Assembly: GCA_013003675.1 (NCBI GenBank)
Contig: JABDIP010000543.1
Span: 1-8,354 of the forward strand
Length of the DNA: 8,354 bases
From: Inquilinus sp.
Lineage (GTDB): Bacteria > Pseudomonadota > Alphaproteobacteria > DSM-16000 > Inquilinaceae
Direction: 5' to 3'
A model generated the notes under the pieces. It was not told the DNA's origin. It did no database searches and worked only from the letters and a program-made list of their open reading frames with translations. Position 1 is the stretch's first letter; each line of letters begins with the position of its first letter. Shown here one piece after another: positions 1-6,204 of the stretch. The translations under genes were made by a program, and so were the position numbers.

Positions 1-956
1 GATGTGGTCGTCTTCCTTGCCGATGCCGCGGCCTTCGCGGATTTCCATCGTCATGGCGCGCGAGACGACATCGCGCGAAGCGAGATCCTTCGCCGAGGGG
101 GCATAGCGCTCCATGAAGCGCTCGCCGTTGGAATTCGTGAGATAGCCCCCTCGGTGATCAGGCATCCGGACCCATAGATACCGGTCGGGTGAAACTGGAC
201 GAACTCCATGTCCTGGAGCGGCAGGCCGGCGCGTAGCACCATGGCGTTGCCGTCGCCGGTGCAGGTGTGCGCCGAGGTGCAGGAGAAATAGGCGCGACCA
301 TAGCCGCCGGTGGCCAAAACCGTCTGATGGGCGCGGAAGCGGTGGATCGTGCCGTCGTCGAGGTTCCAGCACATCACCCCGCGGCACGCCCCGTCCTCCA
401 TGATCAGATCCAGCGCGATGTACTCGACGAAGAACTCGGCATCGTGCTTCAGCGCCTGCTGGTAGAGGGTGTGCAGCATGGCATGGCCGGTGCGGTCGGC
501 GGCGGCACAGGTGCGATAGGCCTGGCCCTCGCCGAACCGCGTCGTCATGCCGCCGAAGGCGCGCTGGTAGATCTTGCCGTCGGCGGTGCGGCTGAACGGC
601 AGTCCGTAGTGCTCCAACTCGTAGATCGCCGGCACCGCCTCGCGGCACATGTATTCGATGGCGTCCTGGTCGCCCAGCCAGTCCGACCCCTTGACCGTGT
701 CGTACATGTGCCAGCGCCAGTCGTCCTCGCCCATATTGCCGAGCGCGGCGGAAACACCGCCCTGGGCGGCGACCGTGTGGCTGCGGGTCGGAAACACCTT
801 GGTGATGTTCGCCGTCCTCAGCCCCTTCTCGGCCATGCCGAAGGTCGCCCGCAGGCCCGCGCCACCGGCGCCGACGACGATGACGTCGTAGCTGTGGTCG
901 ATGATCTCGTAAGCTTTGGCGGCCTTGGCGGCCTTCGATCCCGATGCGGTTGCCAT
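1..956 (-). CDS. sdhA: Succinate dehydrogenase flavoprotein subunit, partial and frameshifted
   Basis: SdhA is the FAD-containing catalytic subunit of complex II. It oxidises succinate to fumarate and passes electrons to SdhB. The N-terminal part shows the dinucleotide-binding motif GAGGAGLRA (about residues 29-37), SHTVAAQGG with His60 as the covalent FAD-attachment residue, and the active-site HPTG motif (His256). After Leu-Ile-Thr-Glu-Gly (residue 270) the frame breaks. Reading resumes one frame over as GYLTNSNGERF and continues through the conserved LASRDVVSR and REGRGIG segments to the window edge. Compared with the usual TEGxRGEGGYL motif, 16 nt are missing. The start ATG (954-956) lies 8 nt after the sdhD stop, and an AGGAGG ribosome-binding site (969-974) sits inside the end of sdhD. 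The 3' end and the expected sdhB lie outside the window. Identity is certain; whether the break is biological or an assembly error is open. Confidence 0.95.
145..152 (-). other. sdhA: Frameshift / 16-nt deficit in sdhA
   Basis: The minus-strand reading here is GAG, then five consecutive G's counted from the codon's own third base, then CTAT. The family motif Glu-Gly-X-Arg-Gly-Glu-Gly-Gly-Tyr needs 27 nt from the Glu to the Tyr codon, and only 11 are present. A loss of 15 nt between two GAGGG repeats plus one G would produce this. Frames on both sides are intact and well conserved, which localises the lesion to these few bases. Confidence 0.85.
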
Positions 957-964
957 GGCCGGCG

Positions 965-1345
965 CTATCCTCCTAGAGCGATCTTCAACACCGCGAAGGC
1001 CGCGGCGACGCCAAGCGCCAGCGACGCCATCTTGGTCGTCAGGTCGGCGACGATCTTCAGCCAGTGCAGATGGATGTAATCCTCATACATGGTCTGCAGG
1101 CCGAGCTGGGCGTGATGGAGCGTCGCCGCCACCAGCAGCACCATCAGCACCGCCACCGCCGGGTGCGCCAACCAGGCGGTCACCGCGGCATGGTCGGCGC
1201 CGGCGAGCCCGACCATCGAGGCGACGAACCACAGCGACAACGGGACCAAGGCGATCGCGGTGATCCGCTGAATCCACCAGTGATGCGTGCCGTCCTTGGC
1301 CGAACCGAGGCCGCGGGCGCGGGAAAGCGGCGTTCGCAGACCCAT
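965..1345 (-). CDS. sdhD: Succinate dehydrogenase membrane anchor subunit D
   Basis: This is the small hydrophobic anchor (126 aa) that, with SdhC, holds heme b and forms the ubiquinone site of complex II in the inner membrane. Three membrane helices are visible, at about residues 28-47, 63-83 and 103-124. The diagnostic motif HHAQLGLQTMYEDY (77-90) supplies the axial heme ligand His78 (equivalent to E. coli His71) and the quinone-site pair Asp89-Tyr90 (E. coli Asp82-Tyr83). The N-terminal segment GSAKDGTHHWWIQRITA is typical of alphaproteobacterial SdhD. The start ATG (1343-1345) overlaps the sdhC stop by one base (TGATG), indicating translational coupling. Its own 3' end carries the ribosome-binding site of sdhA. 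No alternative start fits the family better. Confidence 0.93.
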   Translation of the reverse strand: MGLRTPLSRARGLGSAKDGTHHWWIQRITAIALVPLSLWFVASMVGLAGADHAAVTAWLAHPAVAVLMVLLVAATLHHAQLGLQTMYEDYIHLHWLKIVADLTTKMASLALGVAAAFAVLKIALGG

Positions 1346-1743
1346 CACAGCACCCCCATCGCGGCATAGCCCAACACCCAGGCGGTCACCGTCAGCACGA
1401 TGGATGCCAGCACCACAATCCATCCGGTGGCGTCGATCGTCGGAATCTCGAAACCCCAGCCGGCGTCCCACGCCATGTGCCGGATGCCGTTGCAGAGGTG
1501 AAAGAACAGCGCCCAGGTCCAGCCGAACAACAGCAATCGGCCGACCCACGAGCCGAGCAGCGCCTGCGCGGTGGCGAAGCTTTCCGGCCCGGCGGCGGCG
1601 GCGATCAGCCAATAGATCAGGACCAAGGTGCCGACCGTCAGCCCGACGCCGGTGACCCGATTCAGGATCGACGTCAGCATGCTGAGCGGCCAGCGATAGA
1701 TCTGCAGATGCGGCGATAGCGGCCGGTTGTCCGTACTGGCCAT
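1345..1743 (-). CDS. sdhC: Succinate dehydrogenase cytochrome b556 subunit C
   Basis: This is the first gene of the sdh operon (132 aa). It encodes the second membrane anchor of complex II, which binds heme b and ubiquinone. It opens with the family signature RPLSPHLQIYR (7-17). The quinone and heme-propionate segment SILNRVTG follows (25-32), with Ser25 and Arg29 matching E. coli Ser27 and Arg31. Next is FFHLCNGIRHMAWD (80-93), in which His82 corresponds to the axial heme ligand His84 of E. coli. Three membrane helices are visible (about 30-51, 66-88 and 105-128). Asn28 replaces the histidine usual in SILHRxTG. The start ATG (1741-1743) has AGAGGG at 1750-1755 with a 6-nt spacer. The frame is open further upstream, but that part shows no family similarity. 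Confidence 0.94.
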   Translation of the reverse strand: MASTDNRPLSPHLQIYRWPLSMLTSILNRVTGVGLTVGTLVLIYWLIAAAAGPESFATAQALLGSWVGRLLLFGWTWALFFHLCNGIRHMAWDAGWGFEIPTIDATGWIVVLASIVLTVTAWVLGYAAMGVL

Positions 1744-1825
1744 GAACAGCCCTCTGGTGGTCGGCTCGGGCGGCGCGGATGCACCGCCGAATCGCGCCGT
1801 GCGACGCGGTTTCTGAAGGAAAACT

Positions 1826-1854
1826 GGTGTACGCGCCCGGCCCCGGCAAGTCAA
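1826..1854 (-). promoter_or_regulatory. Predicted sigma70-type promoter of the sdh operon
   Basis: On the minus strand, TTGACT (1849-1854, 5 of 6 matches to the -35 consensus) is followed after exactly 17 nt by TACACC (1826-1831, a weak -10 with 3 of 6 matches). Transcription would start near 1819, giving a leader of roughly 75 nt before sdhC. The weak -10 is common in GC-rich alphaproteobacteria. No operator was identified. Confidence 0.45.
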
Positions 1855-1952
1855 TGCAACCGCGGGCCGGCGAAATGCCCGCAACGCCGCTGCCAGCATG
1901 GCTTTGACCGTCGCGGCGTCATAGACTTGCCGGCCATGGGCGGGAGCGACGG

Positions 1953-2783
1953 ATGAAGTCCGACAACGGCACCGGCGGCACGGGGCGCGAGGCGGAGGCC
2001 GCGGGGGCGTTCCCCGACGATTGGGATGTCCGGCGCTATCGCGACCATGCCGCCTTCGTCCCGGCGCTCGGCGCGCCGGTCGTGACGCTGCTGGCGCCCC
2101 GGCCGGGCGAGCGGATTCTCGACCTCGGCTGCGGCGACGGCACCTTGACCGAGTCCCTGATCGCCGCCGGCGCCGAGGTGGTCGGCATCGACGCCTCGGC
2201 TGACATGGTCGCGGCGGCACGGGCGCGCGGCATCGACGCCCGCACCGCCGACGCGGCGGCCCTGTCCTTCACGGCCGAGTTCGACGCCGTCTTCTCCAAC
2301 GCCGCGCTGCATTGGATGACGGCCGCCGATGCCGTCCTGGCCGGGGTCCGTCGCGCCCTGCGGCCCGGCGGTCGTTTCGTCGGCGAATTCGGCGGCGCCG
2401 GCAATGTCGCCGCCATCGTCACCGCCCTGACCGCCGTGCTGGCCGGACGCGGCGTCGATTTCGCCAGTATCAGCCCCTGGTATTTCCCGACCGTCGACGC
2501 CTATCACGGGCGGCTGGAGGCGCACGGGTTCGGCGTCGACACGATCGAAAGCATTCCGCGGCCGACGCCGCTGCCGGGCGCCATGGAGGACTGGCTGGAG
2601 ACGCTTGCCGCGCCGGCGTTCCGGGTGTTGTCGGAGCGCGAGCGAGCGGCGGCGCGGGACAAGGCGGTCGCCCTGCTGCGCCCGGCCCTGTGCGACGAAC
2701 GCGGTCGCTGGACCGCCGACTATGTGCGGTTGCGCTTCGCCGCGCGGCTGACAACACCGCCGGCCGGTACGGAGAATCGATAA
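1953..2783 (+). CDS. Class I SAM-dependent methyltransferase, trans-aconitate methyltransferase-like
   Basis: A 276-aa cytosolic methyltransferase of the Rossmann-fold class. Motif I is ERILDLGCGDG (53-63), the SAM ribose-binding acidic residue is Asp80 in VVGIDAS, the motif IV region is FDAVFSNAALHWM (110-122), and a later strand follows RRALRPGGRFVGEF. The N-terminal YRDHAAFVPALGAPVVTLL and the SNAALHWM segment resemble the Tam family, which methylates trans-aconitate, an inhibitor of aconitase. Close to sdh such a role would make sense, but substrate cannot be read from the sequence. Other small-molecule methyltransferases of the UbiE/BioC superfamily are possible. It starts at ATG 1953 with GGGAG at 1942-1946 (6-nt spacer). 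It is divergent from sdhC across 209 bp. A TTGACC at 1904-1909 could be its -35, but no good -10 follows. Confidence 0.85.
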   Translation: MKSDNGTGGTGREAEAAGAFPDDWDVRRYRDHAAFVPALGAPVVTLLAPRPGERILDLGCGDGTLTESLIAAGAEVVGIDASADMVAAARARGIDARTADAAALSFTAEFDAVFSNAALHWMTAADAVLAGVRRALRPGGRFVGEFGGAGNVAAIVTALTAVLAGRGVDFASISPWYFPTVDAYHGRLEAHGFGVDTIESIPRPTPLPGAMEDWLETLAAPAFRVLSERERAAARDKAVALLRPALCDERGRWTADYVRLRFAARLTTPPAGTENR

Positions 2784-2786
2784 CTC

Positions 2787-2835
2787 TGTGGAAAACCGGT
2801 GGAGGTTTTGTGCATAGGCGCGAAATTTATGCACC
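2787..2835. promoter_or_regulatory. Cluster of three DnaA-box-like sites
   Basis: Against the relaxed DnaA consensus TTWTNCACA, the minus-strand TTTTCCACA at 2787-2795 is an exact match. Minus-strand CTATGCACA (2809-2817) and plus-strand TTATGCACC (2827-2835) each have one mismatch. The last two are opposed and form the perfect inverted repeat GTGCATA-N11-TATGCAC (2810-2834), which could equally be the operator of an unknown repressor. Confidence 0.35.
2792..2809 (+). terminator. Possible weak terminator after the methyltransferase gene
   Basis: AAAACC (2792-2797) and GGTTTT (2804-2809) form a perfect 6-bp stem with a 6-nt loop. It starts 8 nt after the methyltransferase stop codon and ends in TTTT. 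The stem is short and AT-rich, so it is a weak candidate. It overlaps the DnaA-box-like cluster. Confidence 0.25.
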
Positions 2836-3452
2836 GATTTCTTCGTTCTTTTGACATTTTCTAATTGATCGGCGCACCGCCGAGTCGGACACTCCAGGGG
2901 CACGCAGACAGCGTGACGGCCCGTCGAGCGGACGGTTCCGACCACCGGCAGTCTTTCGGGGATGTCGGTACGGAAACGATCGGTCGATGGCCCGGGAAGG
3001 GCGGCCCGCAAGGGGCGTCGGACCCGGGTGGGCGGCCGGCCGGCATGACGATTTCGGGTTTCGGCCCGAAGCGGAAGGTCGGACGGCATCCGGGGCCCGG
3101 GCGCGCCGCCGATGGCGGCCTCGAACGGCGCCGGCCCGATCTTCGGATCGCGGTCGGTCAGGGGAAGACGGGCTTAGGCCGGCCTTCCAGAAGATGTCGG
3201 AAGATTCGGCTTCGCCGGATCGGAAGGTGTCGGTCGAACGGGGCAAGTCGGAGATGCGACCGGTGTCGGAGCAAGCCCTGCAGTGGGCCCGTCGGAGGCA
3301 AAGGACGATCTTCGCGGATCGGCCGGCGCGGAAGACAAGCCCTTCCGTCGCGGCCGGGCCACCTCGTGTGGCTCCGGTCGGGACGGAAACGGCCCGAAGG
3401 GTGGCAGGCCAGTGCCGTCCAAAGGGCTACCGTCACAAAGGATGTGGGCAAC

Positions 3453-3549
3453 GAGCCAGCCCGGCTCCTGAGGCGTCAGGACGCGCGATACGGTTCCAGC
3501 CAAGTCGCGCAAGGTGGAGTTCTCCGGAACCTCACCCCTGACGCCTCAG
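3453..3549. repeat. Nested inverted repeats, possible structured RNA
   Basis: CTGAGGCGTCAGG at 3468-3480 is the exact reverse complement of 3537-3549, giving 13 bp with no mismatch and a 56-nt interior. Inside lies a second stem, GGTTCC (3492-3497) with GGAACC (3526-3531). Directly before the outer stem is a 5-bp hairpin, GAGCC (3453-3457) with GGCTC (3463-3467), stackable on it. Each outer arm can also fold on itself (CCTGA/TCAGG in the left arm). On the plus strand the outer stem is followed by TCTTTATCT, loosely terminator-like. It lies 116 bp downstream of the CitE-like gene's stop. I recognise no known RNA family. Confidence 0.6.
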
Positions 3550-3664
3550 TCTTTATCTGATTCGTCGATTCCCGGCAACAAGGTTTTGTGGCCGGCGGCC
3601 CCCGACGCACTAGATGCGGGCCAAGGCATTATCCACTCACGTGGAACCGGCTCCGGCCCGAACC

Positions 3665-4552
3665 TCAGCCGCCGGCTTGCGACTCCAGTTCGTCGATAGC
3701 GTTGGCCAGGGCGACGATGCGCAGGGCGTTCTCGACATGCAGGTTCTCGACCAGCCTGCCATCCACCACGACCACCCCCTTGCCTTCGGCGACCGCCGCG
3801 CGGTGCGCGTCGATGATCCGCCGGGCATTGTCGATCTCGCCGGCACCCGGCGCGAAGACCTCGTTCGCGCGGGCGATCTGCTTGGGATGGATCAGGCTCC
3901 TGCCATCGAAGCCCAGCTCCAACCCCTGGCGGCAGGAATCGGCGAACCCGGCCTCGTCCTCGAGGTCGAGATGCACGCCGTCGATCATCGCCAGCCCGTG
4001 CGCCCGGCCGGCCAGCATGCACAGGCCGAGCGCCGTCAGCATCGGCAGCCGCATCGGCGTGTGGCTGGCGTGCAGATCCTTGGCGAGGTCGGAGGTGCCC
4101 ATGACGAAACCGCCGAGCCGCTGGGTCGCGCCAGCGATTTCGCTGACGTTCAGCACGCCGAGCGGCGTCTCTATCATGCACCACAGGGCCATGGTGTCGG
4201 GCGCGCCCAGATCGCGCATCCATTCGTCGATGCGCTGCACGGTCGCGGCGTTCTCGACCTTCGGCAGCAGGATCGCATCCGCGCCGCAGGTGGCGATGGC
4301 GATGATGTCGTCGTTGCCCCATTCGGTCTCCGGGGCGTTGACGCGGACCAGGATCTCCCGGCCGCCATAGCCGCCCTGGCGGACCGCCTCGGCGATCTGG
4401 CCGCGCGCCATGGCCTTCGCGTCCGGCGCCACCGCGTCCTCCAGATCGAGGATCAGTCCGTCGGCCGGCAGCGACTTGCCCTTCTCCAGGGCCCGGGCGT
4501 TCGACCCCGGCATGTAGAGGACGGAACGGCGGGGACGGGCGGCGGCAGGCAT
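3665..4552 (-). CDS. CoA-ester lyase, HpcH/HpaI aldolase (CitE-like) family
   Basis: A 295-aa TIM-barrel enzyme of the family that cleaves or forms malyl-CoA, beta-methylmalyl-CoA or citramalyl-CoA, or hydrolyses malyl-CoA. Landmarks in order: RSVLYMPG (9-16), the acidic LDLEDAV (35-41), the substrate/CoA-binding Arg70 in VRVN, LPKVE (96-100), and the Mg2+ ligands Glu128 in MIETP and Asp155 in GTSD. DGRSLIHPKQI (217-227) follows, and the C-terminal VVDGRLVENLHVENA segment covers the active site in this family. All catalytic positions are present and the length is normal. The start ATG (4550-4552) has AGGAG at 4561-4565 with an 8-nt spacer. It lies 108 bp downstream of asd on the same strand, with a hairpin between, so it may have its own promoter. 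Exact substrate is undetermined; citramalyl-CoA or malyl-CoA is most likely. Confidence 0.88.
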   Translation of the reverse strand: MPAAARPRRSVLYMPGSNARALEKGKSLPADGLILDLEDAVAPDAKAMARGQIAEAVRQGGYGGREILVRVNAPETEWGNDDIIAIATCGADAILLPKVENAATVQRIDEWMRDLGAPDTMALWCMIETPLGVLNVSEIAGATQRLGGFVMGTSDLAKDLHASHTPMRLPMLTALGLCMLAGRAHGLAMIDGVHLDLEDEAGFADSCRQGLELGFDGRSLIHPKQIARANEVFAPGAGEIDNARRIIDAHRAAVAEGKGVVVVDGRLVENLHVENALRIVALANAIDELESQAGG

Positions 4553-4617
4553 CGGGCGCTCTCCTCGTTCGGCGGGCCACTAAAATTTGATTCTCGTGTC
4601 ATTCAGCTTGCGAAATC

Positions 4618-4636
4618 CGGCACATGAAATGTGCCG
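4618..4636 (-). terminator. Possible terminator downstream of asd
   Basis: A perfect 7-bp stem, CGGCACA/TGTGCCG, with a 5-nt loop begins 25 nt after the asd stop codon on the minus strand. It is followed by GATTT, so the U tract is poor. It may separate asd from the downstream CitE-like gene or only protect the message end. Confidence 0.45.
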
Positions 4637-4660
4637 AACCTCGAAACCATGACACCAGCG

Positions 4661-5686
4661 TCAGGCGGCCGCGGCCTTGTAGTCGCGGACCAGGGCCTCG
4701 GCGATCTGCACCGCGTTCAACGCCGCCCCCTTGCGCAGATTGTCCGCCACCACCCACAGCGACAACCCGTTCTCGACCGTGTGGTCCTCGCGGATGCGGC
4801 TGACATAGATGGCGTCCTCGCCGGCGGCCTCGCCCGGTGTCACATAGCCTTCATCGGCGCGATGGTCGACGACCACGATCCCCGGCATCTTGCGCAGGGC
4901 GGCGCGCGCCGCCTCGGCGCTGACCGGCCGCTCGAATTCCAGGTTGATCGCCTCGGAATGGCCGATGAAGACCGGCACGCGCACGCAGGTCGCCGTCACC
5001 TTGATCGACGGGTCCAGGATCTTCTTGGTCTCCGCCATCATCTTCCATTCCTCCTTGGTCGAGCCGTCGTCCATGAAGACGTCGCAATGGGGAATGACGT
5101 TGAAGGCGATCTGCTTGGTGAACTGCTCCTTGCGGATGGGGTCGTTCACGAAGATGCCGCGGGTCTGATTGAACAACTCGTCCATCGGCGCGCGGCCGCC
5201 GCCCGACACCGCCTGGTATGTCGCCACCACGGCGCGGCGGATCCGTCCCAGTTCGTGCAACGGCTTCATCGCGACGACCATCTGGATGGTCGAGCAATTC
5301 GGGTTGGCGATGATGTTGCGCTTGGTGTGCCCGGCGATCGCCTCGGGATTGACCTCCGGCACCACCAGCGGCACGTCGGGGTCCATGCGGAACTGCGAGG
5401 TGTTGTCGATGACGACGCAGCCGGCCTTGGCGGCGCGCGGGGCGTGGACCGCCGATACCTTGGCGCCCGGCGACGACAGCGCGATGTCCCAGCCGCGGAA
5501 ATCGAAGGTCGCCAGATCCTGCACCTTCAGCACATCGTCCTCGCCGAACGAGACCTCGCGGCCCGCCGACCGCTCGGAGGCGAGCGCCGCCACCGCGTCA
5601 ACCGGGAACGACCGCTCCGCCAGGATGTTCAAGAGTTCGCCGCCGACATTGCCGGTGGCGCCGATCACCGCGACCCTGTAGCCCAT
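4661..5686 (-). CDS. asd: Aspartate-semialdehyde dehydrogenase
   Basis: A 341-aa cytosolic enzyme that reduces aspartyl-4-phosphate to aspartate 4-semialdehyde with NADPH. This is the shared step to lysine/diaminopimelate, methionine and threonine, and is normally essential for peptidoglycan synthesis. The N-terminus MGYRVAVIGATGNVG is the NADP-binding loop. NPNCST carries the catalytic Cys131, and CVRVPVFIGHSEA carries the acid/base His243. The C-terminal DNLRKGAALNAVQIAE is diagnostic. Length and all key residues are normal. The start ATG (5684-5686) fits the family N-terminus exactly and has AGGTG about 8 nt upstream; the open frame extends further upstream but without similarity. It is divergent from the Mpo1-like gene. 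Confidence 0.96.
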   Translation of the reverse strand: MGYRVAVIGATGNVGGELLNILAERSFPVDAVAALASERSAGREVSFGEDDVLKVQDLATFDFRGWDIALSSPGAKVSAVHAPRAAKAGCVVIDNTSQFRMDPDVPLVVPEVNPEAIAGHTKRNIIANPNCSTIQMVVAMKPLHELGRIRRAVVATYQAVSGGGRAPMDELFNQTRGIFVNDPIRKEQFTKQIAFNVIPHCDVFMDDGSTKEEWKMMAETKKILDPSIKVTATCVRVPVFIGHSEAINLEFERPVSAEAARAALRKMPGIVVVDHRADEGYVTPGEAAGEDAIYVSRIREDHTVENGLSLWVVADNLRKGAALNAVQIAEALVRDYKAAAA

Positions 5687-5717
5687 GACATCGCACCTGC
5701 TGAAATCCGAGCCGGCT

Positions 5718-5746
5718 TGATTAGGCCGACTGGCCCCAGAATGCAA
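5718..5746 (-). promoter_or_regulatory. Candidate promoter of asd
   Basis: On the minus strand, TTGCAT (5741-5746) is followed after 17 nt by TAATCA (5718-5723). Both boxes are imperfect, but the spacing is ideal and the position, 32 bp before the asd start codon, is suitable. Confidence 0.3.
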
Positions 5747-5770
5747 GGCCGCGGGGCGGCCGAGGCCTTG
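5744..5770. repeat. GC-rich inverted repeat between asd and the Mpo1-like gene
   Basis: CAAGGCC (5744-5750) pairs perfectly with GGCCTTG (5764-5770). An alternative stem, GGCCGC (5747-5752) with GCGGCC (5756-5761), uses the same bases. It lies in the 146-bp divergent spacer and overlaps the candidate asd -35, so it could be an operator or a fold in the leader of the plus-strand gene. Confidence 0.4.
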
Positions 5771-5832
5771 TCCGGCGGCGGCCGGCGGGCGAAACTGGCG
5801 GCCGACCGGACACCGCGTGAGGCGCCCGCCCG

Positions 5833-6162
5833 ATGGCCGAAAAGTTCGCCACCTATGCCGAATTCTGGCCGCATTACCTGCGCGAGCACGCGCATCCGAA
5901 CACCCGCCGCCTGCACTATCTCGGCACGACGCTGGCGATCCTGCTGTTGGCCGCAGCGCCGGCGACCGGTTCCCCGTGGCCGCTCTGCGCAGCGTTGGTG
6001 GCCGGATACTTCTTTGCCTGGGTCGGCCATTTTGCCGTGGAGCACAACCGGCCCGCGACATTCACCCATCCCGTCTGGTCGTTGTTCAGCGACTTCCGCA
6101 TGTACCTCCTCTGGCTGACCGGCCGTCTGGCGGGCGAATTGGGCAAGGCGGGGGTGCGGTGA
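5833..6162 (+). CDS. Mpo1-like (DUF962) small membrane protein
   Basis: A 109-aa protein of the DUF962/YGL010w family. The yeast member Mpo1 is an Fe2+-dependent dioxygenase that acts on 2-hydroxy fatty acids; bacterial short forms are mostly uncharacterised. The sequence has the histidine-rich N-terminal motif HAHPNTRRLH (19-28), two predicted membrane segments (about 32-44 and 50-66), and the second conserved block VGHFAVEHNRP (64-74), where His66, Glu70 and His71 are candidate metal ligands, with His79 following. The start ATG is preceded by GTGAGG at 5817-5822 (10-nt spacer). It is divergent from asd and is followed closely by a strong hairpin, so it looks monocistronic. Family assignment is good; an enzymatic role here is inferred from yeast only. 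Confidence 0.82.
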   Translation: MAEKFATYAEFWPHYLREHAHPNTRRLHYLGTTLAILLLAAAPATGSPWPLCAALVAGYFFAWVGHFAVEHNRPATFTHPVWSLFSDFRMYLLWLTGRLAGELGKAGVR

Positions 6163-6167
6163 GAATT

Positions 6168-6204
6168 CGGTGCCGTCACGACGTTTGACGTGCCAACGGC
6201 ACCG
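6168..6204 (+). terminator. Strong hairpin after the Mpo1-like gene
   Basis: CGGTGCCGT (6168-6176) pairs perfectly with ACGGCACCG (6196-6204), and CACG (6177-6180) with CGTG (6189-6192) continues the stem after a small bulge. It begins 5 nt after the stop codon. No U tract follows (CCCCGTTCAC), so it is either a terminator of the weak-tail type or an RNA-end-stabilising stem. Confidence 0.6.

Larger units (their letters stand above)
2784..3664. other. 881-bp intergenic region without a convincing gene
   Basis: No frame here gives a protein with recognisable family features. The open frames are Arg/Pro/Gly-rich, as expected of chance frames in GC-rich DNA. Its contents fall into four zones. 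At 2787-2835 there are DnaA-box-like sites and two inverted repeats. At 2821-2870 there is an AT-rich tract (16 of 50 bases G or C). At about 2880-3400 there is a GTCGG-rich, G-biased zone. At 3453-3549 there are nested stems. The zone 3550-3664 shows nothing clear apart from one further DnaA-like box, TTATCCACT at 3629-3637. No intrinsic terminator for the CitE-like gene was found in it. Confidence 0.6.

Noticed and set aside
267..1079. 270-aa plus-strand open frame
   Set aside because: Antisense shadow of sdhA; the minus strand has clear FAD-binding and active-site motifs.
1936..1956. Six-codon upstream open frame overlapping the methyltransferase start
   Set aside because: It has no ribosome-binding site of its own, and chance short frames are frequent; no leader-peptide features such as codon runs.
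2851..2879. TTGACA at 2851-2856 as a promoter -35
   Set aside because: No acceptable -10 box at 16-18 nt, and no gene downstream on that strand.
1851..3089. 412-aa minus-strand open frame
   Set aside because: It lies opposite the well-supported methyltransferase gene and has no recognisable domain; a shadow frame.
2865..3560. 231-aa plus-strand open frame
   Set aside because: Arg/Gly/Pro-rich with no family motif, no ribosome-binding site, and typical of chance frames in GC-rich DNA.
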